A stretch of DNA of 64,000 nucleotides from Caldalkalibacillus salinus (GTDB lineage Bacteria; Bacillota; Bacilli; Caldalkalibacillales; JCM-10596), in NCBI RefSeq assembly GCF_016745835.1, contig NZ_JAERVL010000006.1, forward strand, positions 1 through 64,000. Direction: 5' to 3'. Numbering within the stretch: the stretch's first letter is position 1; every line of letters starts with the position of its first letter. The position numbers were made by a program, and so were the translations under genes. Below the pieces are notes generated by a model, which did not search any database, was not told the origin of the DNA, and saw only the letters and a list, made by a program, of their open reading frames with translations. This document shows, piece after piece, positions 1-8,771 of this stretch.

Positions 1-33
1 TCTGTCAAATAATGAATAGACTTTTATGCAACG

Positions 34-804
34 CTAGTGATTTAATATAATCGTTTTTCTCTCCGCTGAATTGGTCAAAATCTCAGTATTCACCACGACA
101 AGGGCCAATAAAATCATAAACCAATATTCAAAGCTAGAGCGAACAGCAGCAACCTGCCATCGTTTATTATATCCTTTTTTCCGATAGTTAATGAAGGTGC
201 ACGCTATGATCACAGCCCAAAGAATATGTAAGCTAGACAGAGTGAAAACACCACCACTTCCTGCGAGGTCTCCTATATTTTGAGGCACTAATTGCACAAG
301 GAATTCGTTAAACGATGTCCTTGAGCTATAAAAGTAAACAAAAGCACCATAAAGTATGGGCAGACCCACGATGGAGACCGAAAGCAGCGATGACCGTTTT
401 AACACACAATGGTATAACCCATAACAGATGAGCAAACACATCAAAGGAGCGGTGACAAAGTAAGACTGATACTGGGCATTAATGAGTAAAACGGGACCAA
501 TAGACCCAGCAATGAGACAAATCAACCAAATCAGAGACTCCTTGGTGATATGCTGCTTGTACACAGAATTGAAATGACTTTTGACTTCATTCTGTAATAA
601 ATCTTCCGCTCCAAATTGTGCCATCGCTTTCTTAGTCGCTTCCTTTTCACTTAATTCTTCTGCTTGCATCAAGTGTTGTTTGCTTTCTTCAAGGTGCTGT
701 AGCCACTCTTCTCTTAGATCTTGCTTTTCCTGTGTATCTAAGGCCAAATCACCAAGTATACGTTCGATGTAGGTGTGAAAGTCTGTCACCGATTGCTTAG
801 CCAA
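34..804 (-). CDS. HAAS-domain multi-pass membrane protein, partner of PadR regulator
   Basis: Integral membrane protein of about 256 residues. The first ~75 residues are charged and helical, resembling the HAAS/permease-prefix domain often encoded next to PadR regulators. About five hydrophobic segments follow (roughly residues 87-107, 112-130, 140-160, 195-212 and 225-245). I chose the TTG start because AGGTGAG lies just upstream and it overlaps the end of the PadR gene by 8 bases; a GTG three codons earlier is possible. Translational coupling suggests the two proteins work together, probably in envelope stress sensing or transport control, but no substrate can be named. Family assignment is from the N-terminal pattern only. 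Confidence 0.7.
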   Translation of the reverse strand: MAKQSVTDFHTYIERILGDLALDTQEKQDLREEWLQHLEESKQHLMQAEELSEKEATKKAMAQFGAEDLLQNEVKSHFNSVYKQHITKESLIWLICLIAGSIGPVLLINAQYQSYFVTAPLMCLLICYGLYHCVLKRSSLLSVSIVGLPILYGAFVYFYSSRTSFNEFLVQLVPQNIGDLAGSGGVFTLSSLHILWAVIIACTFINYRKKGYNKRWQVAAVRSSFEYWFMILLALVVVNTEILTNSAERKTIILNH

Positions 805-1129
805 TGGGCTCACCTACCATTCGATTGACCACTTTTTGAAAGGTACTCCACTCTTCTCTACGGTCTCTGAGTGCGCTTTTACCTGTTTTAGTGATACTAT
901 AGTACTTGCGTCGTGGACCGTCATTAGACTGTTGCCAATAGCTTTCGACCCATCCATGTGTCTCTAAGCGTTTAAGGGTGGGATATAACGTCCCTTCTTT
1001 AAAGCGTAGGAACCCCTCCGACTCTTCATCAATCTTCCTAGCTATTTCATAGCCATACATCGTCTTGTCTTCTAGTAATGATAATAAGATCATTTCGGTA
1101 CTGCCCTTTACTAATTCTGTTTTACCCAC
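797..1129 (-). CDS. PadR family transcriptional regulator
   Basis: Small winged-helix DNA-binding protein (110 aa). It carries the PadR signature: an N-terminal helix, then ILSLLEDKTMYGYEIAR-type text, then LYPTLKRLE and a basic RRKYYSIT wing. PadR proteins are usually ligand-responsive repressors of adjacent membrane proteins. Start is GTG with GAGGTGA about 7 bases upstream. The gene overlaps the downstream HAAS-type membrane protein, so the pair is one transcript. An inverted repeat in the 115-base upstream gap could be its own operator (autoregulation, inferred). Confidence 0.88.
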   Translation of the reverse strand: MGKTELVKGSTEMILLSLLEDKTMYGYEIARKIDEESEGFLRFKEGTLYPTLKRLETHGWVESYWQQSNDGPRRKYYSITKTGKSALRDRREEWSTFQKVVNRMVGEPIG

Positions 1130-1166
1130 GAAGCATCACCTCACTATATCGTCATGCAACATAGTC

Positions 1167-1185
1167 TATATCGTATCACGATGTA
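1167..1185. promoter_or_regulatory. candidate PadR operator
   Basis: Inverted repeat TATATCGT-ATC-ACGATGTA with one mismatch, about 38 bases upstream of the padR-like start. A further direct copy of TATATCGT lies at 1145-1152. The position is right for autoregulation. The assignment is inferred from symmetry and location only. Confidence 0.35.
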
Positions 1186-1244
1186 GCGACAAGAGCAAGG
1201 CTTTATATGCTTTCCCAGGCATATTAAGTCTGCTTTTACTCAAT

Positions 1245-1949
1245 TCACTCAATTCGAGAGGAGAGGCGTAGTTGCAAATTCTTTTTGATCGGCTCTTTGC
1301 TGATCATCCCCCCACGGAGGGTGATGTAATAGATTTCACCCGCTTCGACTTCGAAGCTTAGCATCTGTGTGGGTCTCCCTGCGCTTACGCCTGTTCTAGT
1401 GATCAGTTCTCGATTCTCGCCGTACAGGGAGATTTCTGCGTCTCCATTTTGCCCATCAATAAGCTCTATATTAAGCTTAAATAGCCCTTCCTCCTTACTT
1501 TTTAAAATAAAACTCTTATCATAAAATTTCTCATGCACCTCTGTTTGAGTGGATTGGCGAATATTAGGCGAGACATCAATGGTTTCACCAACTGGAAACG
1601 TATCAGCCTTTTCTACCAACCGATTACCAATTTCGGGAGTGCGGTCGTAAAGAATATCTTCTTCGATCGTGTCTAATACATTAGACATGAATTGCTGATC
1701 GGTGATGAGCTTATATCCCACAAATAGGACCATGGGCGTCACTGTTAAGAGTAAAATGGGTTTTCTTAGGTGCTGATGTTTCCCAATATAATAGACAATA
1801 AAAAAATAAAGGCCAAACAAAGGTAACCCTATCACAGCGACAAAGGCAGGGATCAATACGTCCACTTCCTCGAAAACAGAGAAGGCGTAGACCAACCATC
1901 CCACGAAGACGTTGAGTAATCCCATACCGGTGATATAACCTAGACGCAT
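1245..1949 (-). CDS. unknown membrane-anchored protein with C-terminal extracytoplasmic beta domain
   Basis: 234 aa. Three hydrophobic segments occupy the first ~90 residues. A ~140-residue hydrophilic part follows, whose end (SFEVEAGEIYYITLRGG) resembles the beta-sandwich fold of bacterial pre-peptidase C-terminal domains. I do not recognise a named family. Start ATG has AAGGAGG 6 bases upstream. It lies upstream of the padR pair on the same strand but about 115 bases away, so co-transcription is uncertain. Likely a surface-exposed, membrane-tethered protein of unknown role. Confidence 0.65.
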   Translation of the reverse strand: MRLGYITGMGLLNVFVGWLVYAFSVFEEVDVLIPAFVAVIGLPLFGLYFFIVYYIGKHQHLRKPILLLTVTPMVLFVGYKLITDQQFMSNVLDTIEEDILYDRTPEIGNRLVEKADTFPVGETIDVSPNIRQSTQTEVHEKFYDKSFILKSKEEGLFKLNIELIDGQNGDAEISLYGENRELITRTGVSAGRPTQMLSFEVEAGEIYYITLRGGMISKEPIKKNLQLRLSSRIE

Positions 1950-2114
1950 CTTAAATCCTCCTTCGGGATGTTTCCTACCATTCTAACCTCTTAACAACAC
2001 ACACACCAGTCTAATTTAAGACAAAAGAGTAGATAACATGGTTCATTAAAGCTTAAGAAAAGAAAAACGGTGACTTATCTATTACGTTCTTGGGTATAAA
2101 ATCATCATTAAACA

Positions 2115-2144
2115 TTGACAGATGGAAGCCTATGAGAACATAAT
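2115..2144 (+). promoter_or_regulatory. sigma-A-type promoter for the T-box/proBA transcript
   Basis: TTGACA (2115-2120), an 18-base spacer and CATAAT (2139-2144). Transcription would start near 2151, just ahead of the T-box leader. A 260-base minus-strand reading frame that overlaps here is ignored because the leader RNA explains the sequence better. Confidence 0.6.
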
Positions 2145-2150
2145 ATATAA

Positions 2151-2465
2151 AACGTAAGGTAAACCTAGATGAAAATCTTAAACATATACAAATAAACGAT
2201 GATGAGACGAGTAAATAAATGGACCATGTCAGAGAGTGGAACTCATAGGCTGAGAAGTTCCTCATGCAAAGTTTATTGAACCTATCTCTGAGTTGTTGGC
2301 ATAATAAAGCCAAACGCGAGCCCAGCGTTAAAGGGTAAAGTGGAGGGGTACTCTTGCTAAAGCGGTTTAAAACGCTATATTCAAATATTCAAGTTCAAGA
2401 GTATAACTCAACAAAGGTGGTACCGCGGAGTTCTCCGTCCTTTACAGGATGGAGGACTTTTTTGT
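2151..2465 (+). ncRNA. T-box riboswitch leader, proline-specific
   Basis: tRNA-sensing leader upstream of proBA. The T-box core AAAGGTGGTACCGCGG is at 2413-2428, and an intrinsic terminator hairpin with a T-run (GTTCTCC..GGAGGAC, about 2430-2464) follows directly. In the stem I region the CAGAGAG strand (2230-2236) pairs with CTCTGAG, and the specifier loop reads GAA-CCT-ATCTCTGAG, placing the proline codon CCT at 2281-2283. Uncharged tRNA-Pro should stabilise the antiterminator and switch on proBA, as known for proline T-boxes in Bacillus. Specifier and terminator are seen directly; the function is established for the family. Confidence 0.92.
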
Positions 2466-2495
2466 TTTTGAATATTTAGGAGTGGTGGAACACAG

Positions 2496-3614
2496 ATGAA
2501 TAAAAAAAGAATTGTCGTTAAGATTGGGAGCAGTTCACTAACCAATACGAGCGGGGGACTGTCCCTAGAAAAATTACACGATCATACTGAAGCACTGGCC
2601 AAGCTGATGAACAACGGTCATGAGGTGGTACTGATCTCCTCTGGAGCTGTGGCTGCAGGATTCACCTCTCTTGGCTATCCGAGTCGCCCCGTCACAGTGG
2701 TGGGTAAACAGGCAGCAGCAGCAGTGGGCCAAGGATTGTTAATGCAAGGTTATACCGAACGATTGGCGCAACACGGTATCACAACAGCTCAGCTACTACT
2801 CACGCGGCAGGATCTGATGAAAAAGGAGCATTATCATAACGTCTATTCAACGTTAAGCGAACTGATCCAACGTCGCGTCCTTCCGATTATCAACGAGAAC
2901 GATTCTGTATCCGTAGAAGAACTGACTTTCGGAGATAACGACATGCTTTCAGCTTTAGTGAGCGGTTTTATTCATGCAGACATGTTGATGATGTTGACGG
3001 ATGTAGATGGCATATATGACCAGAATCCTGCTCACCCAGAAGCTCGTCGTTTTCACTATATTGACCATGTGACAGATGAATTGCTAAATATCACGAGCGA
3101 GAACGGGTCAAAAGTCGGGACTGGCGGAATGAAATCTAAACTCAAGGCGGCCCAGACGGCCACGTCACTCAGTGTGAAAACCTTCATTGGTACAGGACAA
3201 GGTGCACAGAAACTCACGAATATCCTAGAAGGTAAAGGCGAAGGCACGTATATATACGACAAGTCTGGAACCGATCTTAAGAACCACAAACAATGGATTG
3301 CTTATCATTCTCAATCAAGTGGTCACATCGTCATCGATTCTGGCGCTGTCGAAGCGATCATGAAACACAGTAAAAGCATATTACCCGTGGGTGTGTCAGA
3401 CGTTCAGGGCTCGTTTTTACAAGGAGATGTGGTTGACGTATTGAACCCTAGGGGGGAACTTATTGCTAAAGGGATGGTCCATTATACTGCCCAAGGCTTA
3501 AGAGACATCATGGGGAAACCCAGTTATGATATACAATCGCATGACCCGTTCAAAGCCGAAGTTATACACAGAGACCACTTAGTATTAATTAAGAAAGGAA
3601 TGAATGTGACATGA
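2496..3614 (+). CDS. proB: glutamate 5-kinase
   Basis: Catalyses ATP-dependent phosphorylation of glutamate to gamma-glutamyl phosphate, the first step of proline synthesis, in the cytoplasm. The 372-aa length fits the long form: an amino-acid kinase domain (residues ~1-255, with [34 protein letters not shown] and GTGGMKSKL) and a C-terminal PUA domain (~275-355). ATG follows GGAGTGG. It is controlled by the proline T-box immediately upstream and overlaps proA by 4 bases (ATGA), so the two are translationally coupled. Tying proBA to tRNA-Pro charging points to an anabolic rather than purely osmotic role. Confidence 0.97.
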   Translation: MNKKRIVVKIGSSSLTNTSGGLSLEKLHDHTEALAKLMNNGHEVVLISSGAVAAGFTSLGYPSRPVTVVGKQAAAAVGQGLLMQGYTERLAQHGITTAQLLLTRQDLMKKEHYHNVYSTLSELIQRRVLPIINENDSVSVEELTFGDNDMLSALVSGFIHADMLMMLTDVDGIYDQNPAHPEARRFHYIDHVTDELLNITSENGSKVGTGGMKSKLKAAQTATSLSVKTFIGTGQGAQKLTNILEGKGEGTYIYDKSGTDLKNHKQWIAYHSQSSGHIVIDSGAVEAIMKHSKSILPVGVSDVQGSFLQGDVVDVLNPRGELIAKGMVHYTAQGLRDIMGKPSYDIQSHDPFKAEVIHRDHLVLIKKGMNVT

Positions 3615-4873
3615 GTGACCTAACGAAGCAGAGTGAAACGGTTGAAAAAGCGAAAAGTGCCTATCAAGCTTCACGCGCCCTATCCCAGCTCGAAGCAGAA
3701 CAGAAAAACAAAGCCTTAACAGCGATGGCGGCAGCACTGAGAGAAAACACAGACTGGTTAATTGACGAGAACCGAAAGGACGTACAGTCAGGTAAGCAGA
3801 AGGATTTATCGTCATCCTTACTGGACCGATTGACACTTAATCAAAACCGGATCGATGATATGGCCACAGGGTTGGAACAGATCGCTGGATTAAGAAATCC
3901 CATTGGCGAGACACTTGAACAGTGGAGCAGACCTAATGGCCTGAACATTGAAAAAGTACGTGTCCCTCTAGGTGTTGTGGGTATCATTTATGAAGCACGA
4001 CCTAATGTTACGGTTGATGCTACCGGTCTTTGCTTAAAAACGGGCAATGCTGTTGTCCTTCGTGGGAGCTCATCCGCTCTTCATTCAAACAAGGCCATTG
4101 TTTCCGTATTACATGAAGCCCTAGAACAAGTCGGCCTCCCACCTCAAGCCGTTCAGCTTGTTGAGGATACCACCCGTCAAGGCGCACAGGACATGTTCCG
4201 CTTAAAAGAGTATTTGGATGTCCTTATTCCGCGGGGCGGCGCATCGTTAATTGAGAGAGTCGTACAGGAGGCCACTGTCCCCGTCTTAGAAACGGGTGTC
4301 GGTAACTGTCATGTGTACATTGATGAAACTGCAAAGCCAGAACTCGCGATCGGAGTGACAGTCAACGCTAAAACACAACGCCCATCCGTATGTAACGCTG
4401 CAGAAACGATTATCGTTCATCACAGTTGGGCACAGAAGCACGGGGATGCTCTCATCACTGCTCTACAAGATAAAGGCGTTGAGATGAGAGGGGATAACGA
4501 AGCCCAATCCCTCTTTCCATCCATATCAGGCGCAACAGAGGAAGACTGGCATACAGAATACCTAGACGATATTGTAGCCTTAAAAATCGTACATTCAACA
4601 CAAGAAGCGATTGAACATATTCAATACTATGGCACGAAACACTCCGAAGCTATATTGTCTGAAACGGAAGATAATGTTTGTCTCTTTCTTAATAGCGTCG
4701 ACGCATCGACTGTCTATCATAATGCATCGACCCGTTTTACAGACGGTTTCGAATTCGGGTTTGGAGCAGAAATCGGGATCAGTACACAAAAGTTACACGC
4801 ACGTGGCCCCATGGGACTTGAAGCGCTTTCTACAACCAAATACGTTGTGCGCGGGTCGGGGCAAATGAAGTAA
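3611..4873 (+). CDS. proA: gamma-glutamyl phosphate reductase
   Basis: NADPH-dependent reduction of gamma-glutamyl phosphate to glutamate semialdehyde, which cyclises to pyrroline-5-carboxylate. The 420 aa are full length for the aldehyde-dehydrogenase-like ProA family. The catalytic cysteine lies in [10 protein letters not shown] (about residue 261), and typical segments include [26 protein letters not shown] and [19 protein letters not shown]. It starts in a 4-base overlap with proB and is followed by an intrinsic terminator. proC is not in the window. Confidence 0.97.
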   Translation: MSDLTKQSETVEKAKSAYQASRALSQLEAEQKNKALTAMAAALRENTDWLIDENRKDVQSGKQKDLSSSLLDRLTLNQNRIDDMATGLEQIAGLRNPIGETLEQWSRPNGLNIEKVRVPLGVVGIIYEARPNVTVDATGLCLKTGNAVVLRGSSSALHSNKAIVSVLHEALEQVGLPPQAVQLVEDTTRQGAQDMFRLKEYLDVLIPRGGASLIERVVQEATVPVLETGVGNCHVYIDETAKPELAIGVTVNAKTQRPSVCNAAETIIVHHSWAQKHGDALITALQDKGVEMRGDNEAQSLFPSISGATEEDWHTEYLDDIVALKIVHSTQEAIEHIQYYGTKHSEAILSETEDNVCLFLNSVDASTVYHNASTRFTDGFEFGFGAEIGISTQKLHARGPMGLEALSTTKYVVRGSGQMK

Positions 4874-4918
4874 AGAGCTTGGATATAAGTCAGTGTAAGA
4901 GGCAGCGTCAGTAGGTTT

Positions 4919-4954
4919 AAGCCAGTGTCTGGACACTGGCTTACTTCTATTTTG
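4919..4954 (+). terminator. intrinsic terminator of proBA
   Basis: Stem AAGCCAGTGTC / GACACTGGCTT with a very short loop (4919-4942), followed by a T-rich tract. It lies 45 bases after the proA stop. Confidence 0.8.
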
Positions 4955-4978
4955 TTGTTCCTATCTGTCTCAACCGCA

Positions 4979-5596
4979 TTAACAATTGGGAGAACCCTCT
5001 TGCTTGTAATAATAGGAACGACTCGCTGTATGTGTGTTTTGCTCTAGAGGGTGGTTTTGCGTTATATCTTTTTTTAGCAGTCCGTATACCACATAGTCAA
5101 CGTAATGGTCATAAAGCCATTCTCCCTCTCTCGTGATACCTTCCTGTGTAAACCCTAAGCGTTCGGGGATGGCCCGGCTTCGAGTGTTACCTTCTGCACA
5201 TTGAATCGTGATACGATTCATATTCAGTTCATCTAAGGCATAACGGATCAAGGCTTTTGTTGCTCTGGTCATGATCCCGTTGCCCTCATACTCTTTTCCT
5301 AGCCAATAGCCGATCGTTGTTTTCCTGTTTGCTCGATCTATATCGTGAAAACCTATGACACCAACAAGTTCTCCCCGCCACCAAATGCCGACATCAAGAC
5401 CGGTGCTTGATGCAAATTTTTCCCTAGTCAGCCTAATAAAAGTGTCAGAGTCTTCCTGTTGTTGCGTTCCGTCGACCCAAGGAAGCCACTCCCTTAAGTG
5501 TTTACGATTGCGGTCGATGAGCTGAAAAAGTGGTTGGGCATGATTAAGCTCTAGGAGTCTGAGTTCTAGTTCATGATCGATTGTAAATTTGAACAT
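4979..5596 (-). CDS. GNAT N-acetyltransferase, RimJ/RimL-like
   Basis: Acetyl-CoA-dependent acetyltransferase of the ribosomal-protein-serine acetyltransferase-like group (205 aa). Visible marks are LRLLELNHAQPLFQLIDRNR at the N-terminus, GIWWRGELVGVIGFHDID, IGYWLGKEYEGNGIMTRA (acetyl-CoA-binding turn) and CAEGNTRSRAIPERLGF. Start ATG has GAAGGAGGT upstream. The last ~25 residues extend past the usual domain end. The substrate cannot be told from sequence; related Bacillus proteins acetylate ribosomal proteins or amino groups. Single-gene unit, convergent with proA. Confidence 0.88.
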   Translation of the reverse strand: MFKFTIDHELELRLLELNHAQPLFQLIDRNRKHLREWLPWVDGTQQQEDSDTFIRLTREKFASSTGLDVGIWWRGELVGVIGFHDIDRANRKTTIGYWLGKEYEGNGIMTRATKALIRYALDELNMNRITIQCAEGNTRSRAIPERLGFTQEGITREGEWLYDHYVDYVVYGLLKKDITQNHPLEQNTHTASRSYYYKQEGSPNC

Positions 5597-5677
5597 ATAT
5601 GTACCTCCTTCTCCCCCTTCAAAGAGTTAAAGATTTAAGCCTTGCCTTTGTTTACGTGTGTTTGGCCCAAAAGTTGC

Positions 5678-5721
5678 AAAAAAAAGAGAGAAAGAGCTTC
5701 AGTGAAACCCTTCTCTCTTTA
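5678..5721 (-). terminator. intrinsic terminator of the tct catabolic operon
   Basis: On the minus strand, AAAGAGAGAA pairs with TTTCTCTCTTT and is followed by a run of T, just after the tctC-like stop. It marks the end of the ten-gene operon. Confidence 0.75.
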
Positions 5722-5735
5722 AAGATAATGTATTT

Positions 5736-6728
5736 TTAATCGATGATGCCCGCGGCCTTTAAAACATCTCCATTGATATCATAGTCCTGCTTAATGATCT
5801 CATAAAAATCTTCAGGACCTGCATAACTTGTTGACACACCTAAGTTTTCGAAAGTCTCGATAACCTGTTCATCTTCTAACACTTCTTTAAAGACGTCATG
5901 CAAAATTTGAACAACTTCATCAGGAGTATCTTCTGGCGCTACTAAGCCAGTCCAAACGTCTGACTGGACATCCACCCCTTTTTCTGTAAGAAGCGGCACG
6001 TCCGCCAACTCCTCAGGTTTAAAAGTGCCTGTGTTCACAATCGGGCGGAGTTCCCCTGACTGAATGTGAGGAAGAGCCTCCGTTGTTTGTACGAGAGCAC
6101 CTTCCACATGACCCCCTAGTAACGCCGATAAAGCTGGAGCTCCACCTTCAAATGGTACGTGCGTTAATTCTGCTCCTGTCTCAGCCGTAAATGCTTCCAT
6201 TGAGATATGTTGTGTAAGACCTGCGCCAGAGGTTCCGTAAGAGAATGCTTCTGGATTGTTACTCACATACTCAAACCACTCGTCATAATCTTCCCATGGT
6301 GCATCAGCCTGTACGACCAAAACATTCGGTGTTCCGACAACCTGTAGAATAGGCTTTAGAGTATCAGGGTTGTACGCAGTGTTATCTGTATGCGGTTTGA
6401 TCGTCATCGGACCAGATGTTGTCATACCGATGGTGTAGCCATCCGGCTTAGCAGAAGAGGCTTCTGTTGTTCCGACAACACCTCCCCCTCCAGCTTTATT
6501 AATAACGTTCACTTCTACTTCATTCGGCATATATTGAGACGCCACAGACGCTAGTGCCCTTGCTGAAGTATCCGTTGTCCCACCCGGCGCATAAGGAACG
6601 ATAATATCAATAGATCTTTCAGGAAAGTCCGCCGCAGTTTCATTGGATGTACTCTCGCTTTGGCATCCGGCCGCAAACACTAACATCATAGCAAATAATA
6701 TCATCATTTTTTTCATCAATGCTTTCAT
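5736..6728 (-). CDS. tctC: tripartite tricarboxylate transporter substrate-binding lipoprotein (TctC/Bug family)
   Basis: Extracytoplasmic solute receptor of a TTT-type secondary transporter (330 aa). It has a signal peptide and a lipobox (VFAAGC), as expected for a Gram-positive anchored receptor. Bug-family text includes IDIIVPYAPGGTTDTSAR, INKAGGGGVVGTTE, FSYGTSGAGLTQHISME and HVPFEGGAPALSALLGGHV. The Bug fold binds carboxylates, but the ligand is unknown here. It is the last gene of the operon, downstream of tctA and tctB. The start is ambiguous because several ATG/TTG codons follow AAAGGGG; the first was kept. Confidence 0.92.
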   Translation of the reverse strand: MKALMKKMMILFAMMLVFAAGCQSESTSNETAADFPERSIDIIVPYAPGGTTDTSARALASVASQYMPNEVEVNVINKAGGGGVVGTTEASSAKPDGYTIGMTTSGPMTIKPHTDNTAYNPDTLKPILQVVGTPNVLVVQADAPWEDYDEWFEYVSNNPEAFSYGTSGAGLTQHISMEAFTAETGAELTHVPFEGGAPALSALLGGHVEGALVQTTEALPHIQSGELRPIVNTGTFKPEELADVPLLTEKGVDVQSDVWTGLVAPEDTPDEVVQILHDVFKEVLEDEQVIETFENLGVSTSYAGPEDFYEIIKQDYDINGDVLKAAGIID

Positions 6729-6804
6729 CCCCTTTTTTTAGTATTAGTTCTCATGAGTCTATACTAGTGATGACCATTTAGTGTTCTTTGTAACATTGTG
6801 TCAA

Positions 6805-8310
6805 TTAAGATTTGAGATCTGATTCCATAGATGGTTTTGCCTTGTAGATGTACCATGCTTTCTTTAATAGTGGGAAGATAAAAGTTGTGATGGCGATTAA
6901 CAAAAATGTGGCTGTGATTGGACGAGTCATAAATACGCTTAAATCTCCACCAGATCCAATTAATGCACGTCGTAAGTTAGCTTCAATGATAGGGCCGAGA
7001 ATAATACCTAAGATTAATGGCGGGAGTGGGAAATCAAACTTCTCTAATAGATAGCCAATGACCCCAAAGACTAGGGCAACCCATACATCAAAAAGATTAT
7101 TCGATAGTGAGTAACTTCCTATAAAGCACAACGTGACCACGATTGGTAAGAGAATATTTTTGGGGACGTCTACAATCTTCCCAACGTAACGTACTGCAAA
7201 TAAGCCGATGAGAAGCATAAAGATATTGGCTATAATTAACGTCCCGAAAAGGCTATAAACAAGGTCTTGTTCTTGTTGGAACAAGAGCGGACCGGGTGTC
7301 AATCCTTGAATTAAAAGACCACCAAAAATAACGGCCGTCACCACATCACCAGGAATACCCAACGTTAATAAAGGAATGAGGGCCCCACCTGTCACGGCAT
7401 TATTTGCTGTTTCAGTTGCAATAACCCCCTCTGGTGTCCCATTGCCGTATTGAGCCTTCTTCTCTGGTTTTTTAAAGCGCTTTGACTCGTTATAACTGAC
7501 AAAAGTCGCAATGGACGTCCCAGTTCCTGGGATAATACCGACAAAGGTCCCGATGATAGCTGAGCGCAAAAATTCAAACCAGTTTGACATGACCTCTTTG
7601 ATCGCAAGCTTATGTCTACGATATTTTACTTTCTGGTGTGCTGACTTCATCTTAGTTTCTACTTCTTTAATGACTTGAGAGACAGCAAATAACCCTATTA
7701 AAGCAGCAATAAATGATACGCCACTCGATAGATTAGAGCTCCCAAAGGTAAAACGCATGACCCCACCGATCGGGTCCATACCGATAGTTGAGATCAAAAG
7801 ACCTATGCCTGCCACAATGAGTCCTTTAGTGACGTTTTTGCCCGACACGGTACCCACGATACTTAAACCAAAAACAGCTAGGGCAAAAAACTCAGCGGGT
7901 CCAAATTGTAAAGCGGCATTTGCTAGTTGTGGGGCAATAAGGATGAGAATGATACAACTGATAGTCCCACCAATAAAAGAGCTCACTGTAGCATAGTTAA
8001 GCGCTTTACCAGCTTCCCCGTTTTGGGCCATAGGATAGCCATCTAGCAAAGTCGCTGCAGCTGAAGGCGTCCCAGGGGTACGGATGAGTATGGCCGTAAT
8101 TGCCCCCCCATACATACCGCCTAGATAAATCCCAAGTAGCATGCTGATACCGGCTAATTCGGGGAGTGCAAATGTATAGGGAATGAGTAATGCAATCCCC
8201 ATTGTGGCTGTTAGTCCAGGAATCGCACTAAAAACGATTCCTAGTAGGACGCCCATAAACACTAGAACTAAAATTTGAGGCTGTAAAATTTGTGTTAACA
8301 CTTGTTCCAA
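6805..8310 (-). CDS. tctA: tripartite tricarboxylate transporter large permease TctA
   Basis: Large membrane subunit of the TTT transporter (501 aa, about 11-12 hydrophobic segments). Family marks: GIVFSAIPGLTATMGIALLIPYTF, GGAITAILIRTPGTPSAAATLLDGYPM, and GIIPGTGTSIATFVSYNE. It couples carboxylate uptake to an ion gradient together with TctB and the TctC receptor. TTG start with GAGAGGAGG upstream. It lies between tctB and tctC in the minus-strand operon. Confidence 0.95.
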   Translation of the reverse strand: MEQVLTQILQPQILVLVFMGVLLGIVFSAIPGLTATMGIALLIPYTFALPELAGISMLLGIYLGGMYGGAITAILIRTPGTPSAAATLLDGYPMAQNGEAGKALNYATVSSFIGGTISCIILILIAPQLANAALQFGPAEFFALAVFGLSIVGTVSGKNVTKGLIVAGIGLLISTIGMDPIGGVMRFTFGSSNLSSGVSFIAALIGLFAVSQVIKEVETKMKSAHQKVKYRRHKLAIKEVMSNWFEFLRSAIIGTFVGIIPGTGTSIATFVSYNESKRFKKPEKKAQYGNGTPEGVIATETANNAVTGGALIPLLTLGIPGDVVTAVIFGGLLIQGLTPGPLLFQQEQDLVYSLFGTLIIANIFMLLIGLFAVRYVGKIVDVPKNILLPIVVTLCFIGSYSLSNNLFDVWVALVFGVIGYLLEKFDFPLPPLILGIILGPIIEANLRRALIGSGGDLSVFMTRPITATFLLIAITTFIFPLLKKAWYIYKAKPSMESDLKS

Positions 8311-8329
8311 CTAGATAACCTCCTCTCTA

Positions 8330-8758
8330 TCATGGCATGGGTACATTGAGCATCCAGTCAAAGACAACAAAAATAATAAGTACTGAGACTAACGGAACTG
8401 AAATGAGTATTTTATAATTACGAACACCTAGCAAAGCTAACAGCAAAGAAATAAAAATTAACGTACTCAACTGATAACCTATTATTTCTAGACCAAACAC
8501 ATAGCCAATCATATTGGCAATAAGGAGCATAACCGAACCCATATTTGAATCGCCTGCACTCATTTGTTTATGATTGCTCAAAGTGATTGTCAGTATTTGA
8601 AGTATACAAAGTAAAATAATAAAATAAAGGATTAACTTCGGGAAAAAAGCAGGGCCTAATTCTACTGCACCTGTAGGTTCAGGTAGTTCCTTGACAAAGT
8701 AAAGCATCAGCCCACTAAAAGCTATGATGATCGCCTGAACACTCAATTCTTTCTTCAC
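8330..8758 (-). CDS. tctB: tripartite tricarboxylate transporter small permease TctB
   Basis: Small membrane subunit (142 aa, four hydrophobic segments), with the typical FFPKLILYFIILLCILQI stretch. GTG start with GGAGGTG upstream. It sits 13 bases after the M20 peptidase gene and 19 bases before tctA, so the three are co-translated or tightly co-transcribed. Low sequence conservation is normal in this family; the call rests on size, topology and its place beside tctA. Confidence 0.88.
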   Translation of the reverse strand: MKKELSVQAIIIAFSGLMLYFVKELPEPTGAVELGPAFFPKLILYFIILLCILQILTITLSNHKQMSAGDSNMGSVMLLIANMIGYVFGLEIIGYQLSTLIFISLLLALLGVRNYKILISVPLVSVLIIFVVFDWMLNVPMP

Positions 8759-8771
8759 TCACCAGCACCTC

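Noticed and set aside
2053-2313. 86-residue minus-strand frame
   Set aside because: Overlaps the T-box leader and promoter of proBA; no ribosome site and unconvincing composition.
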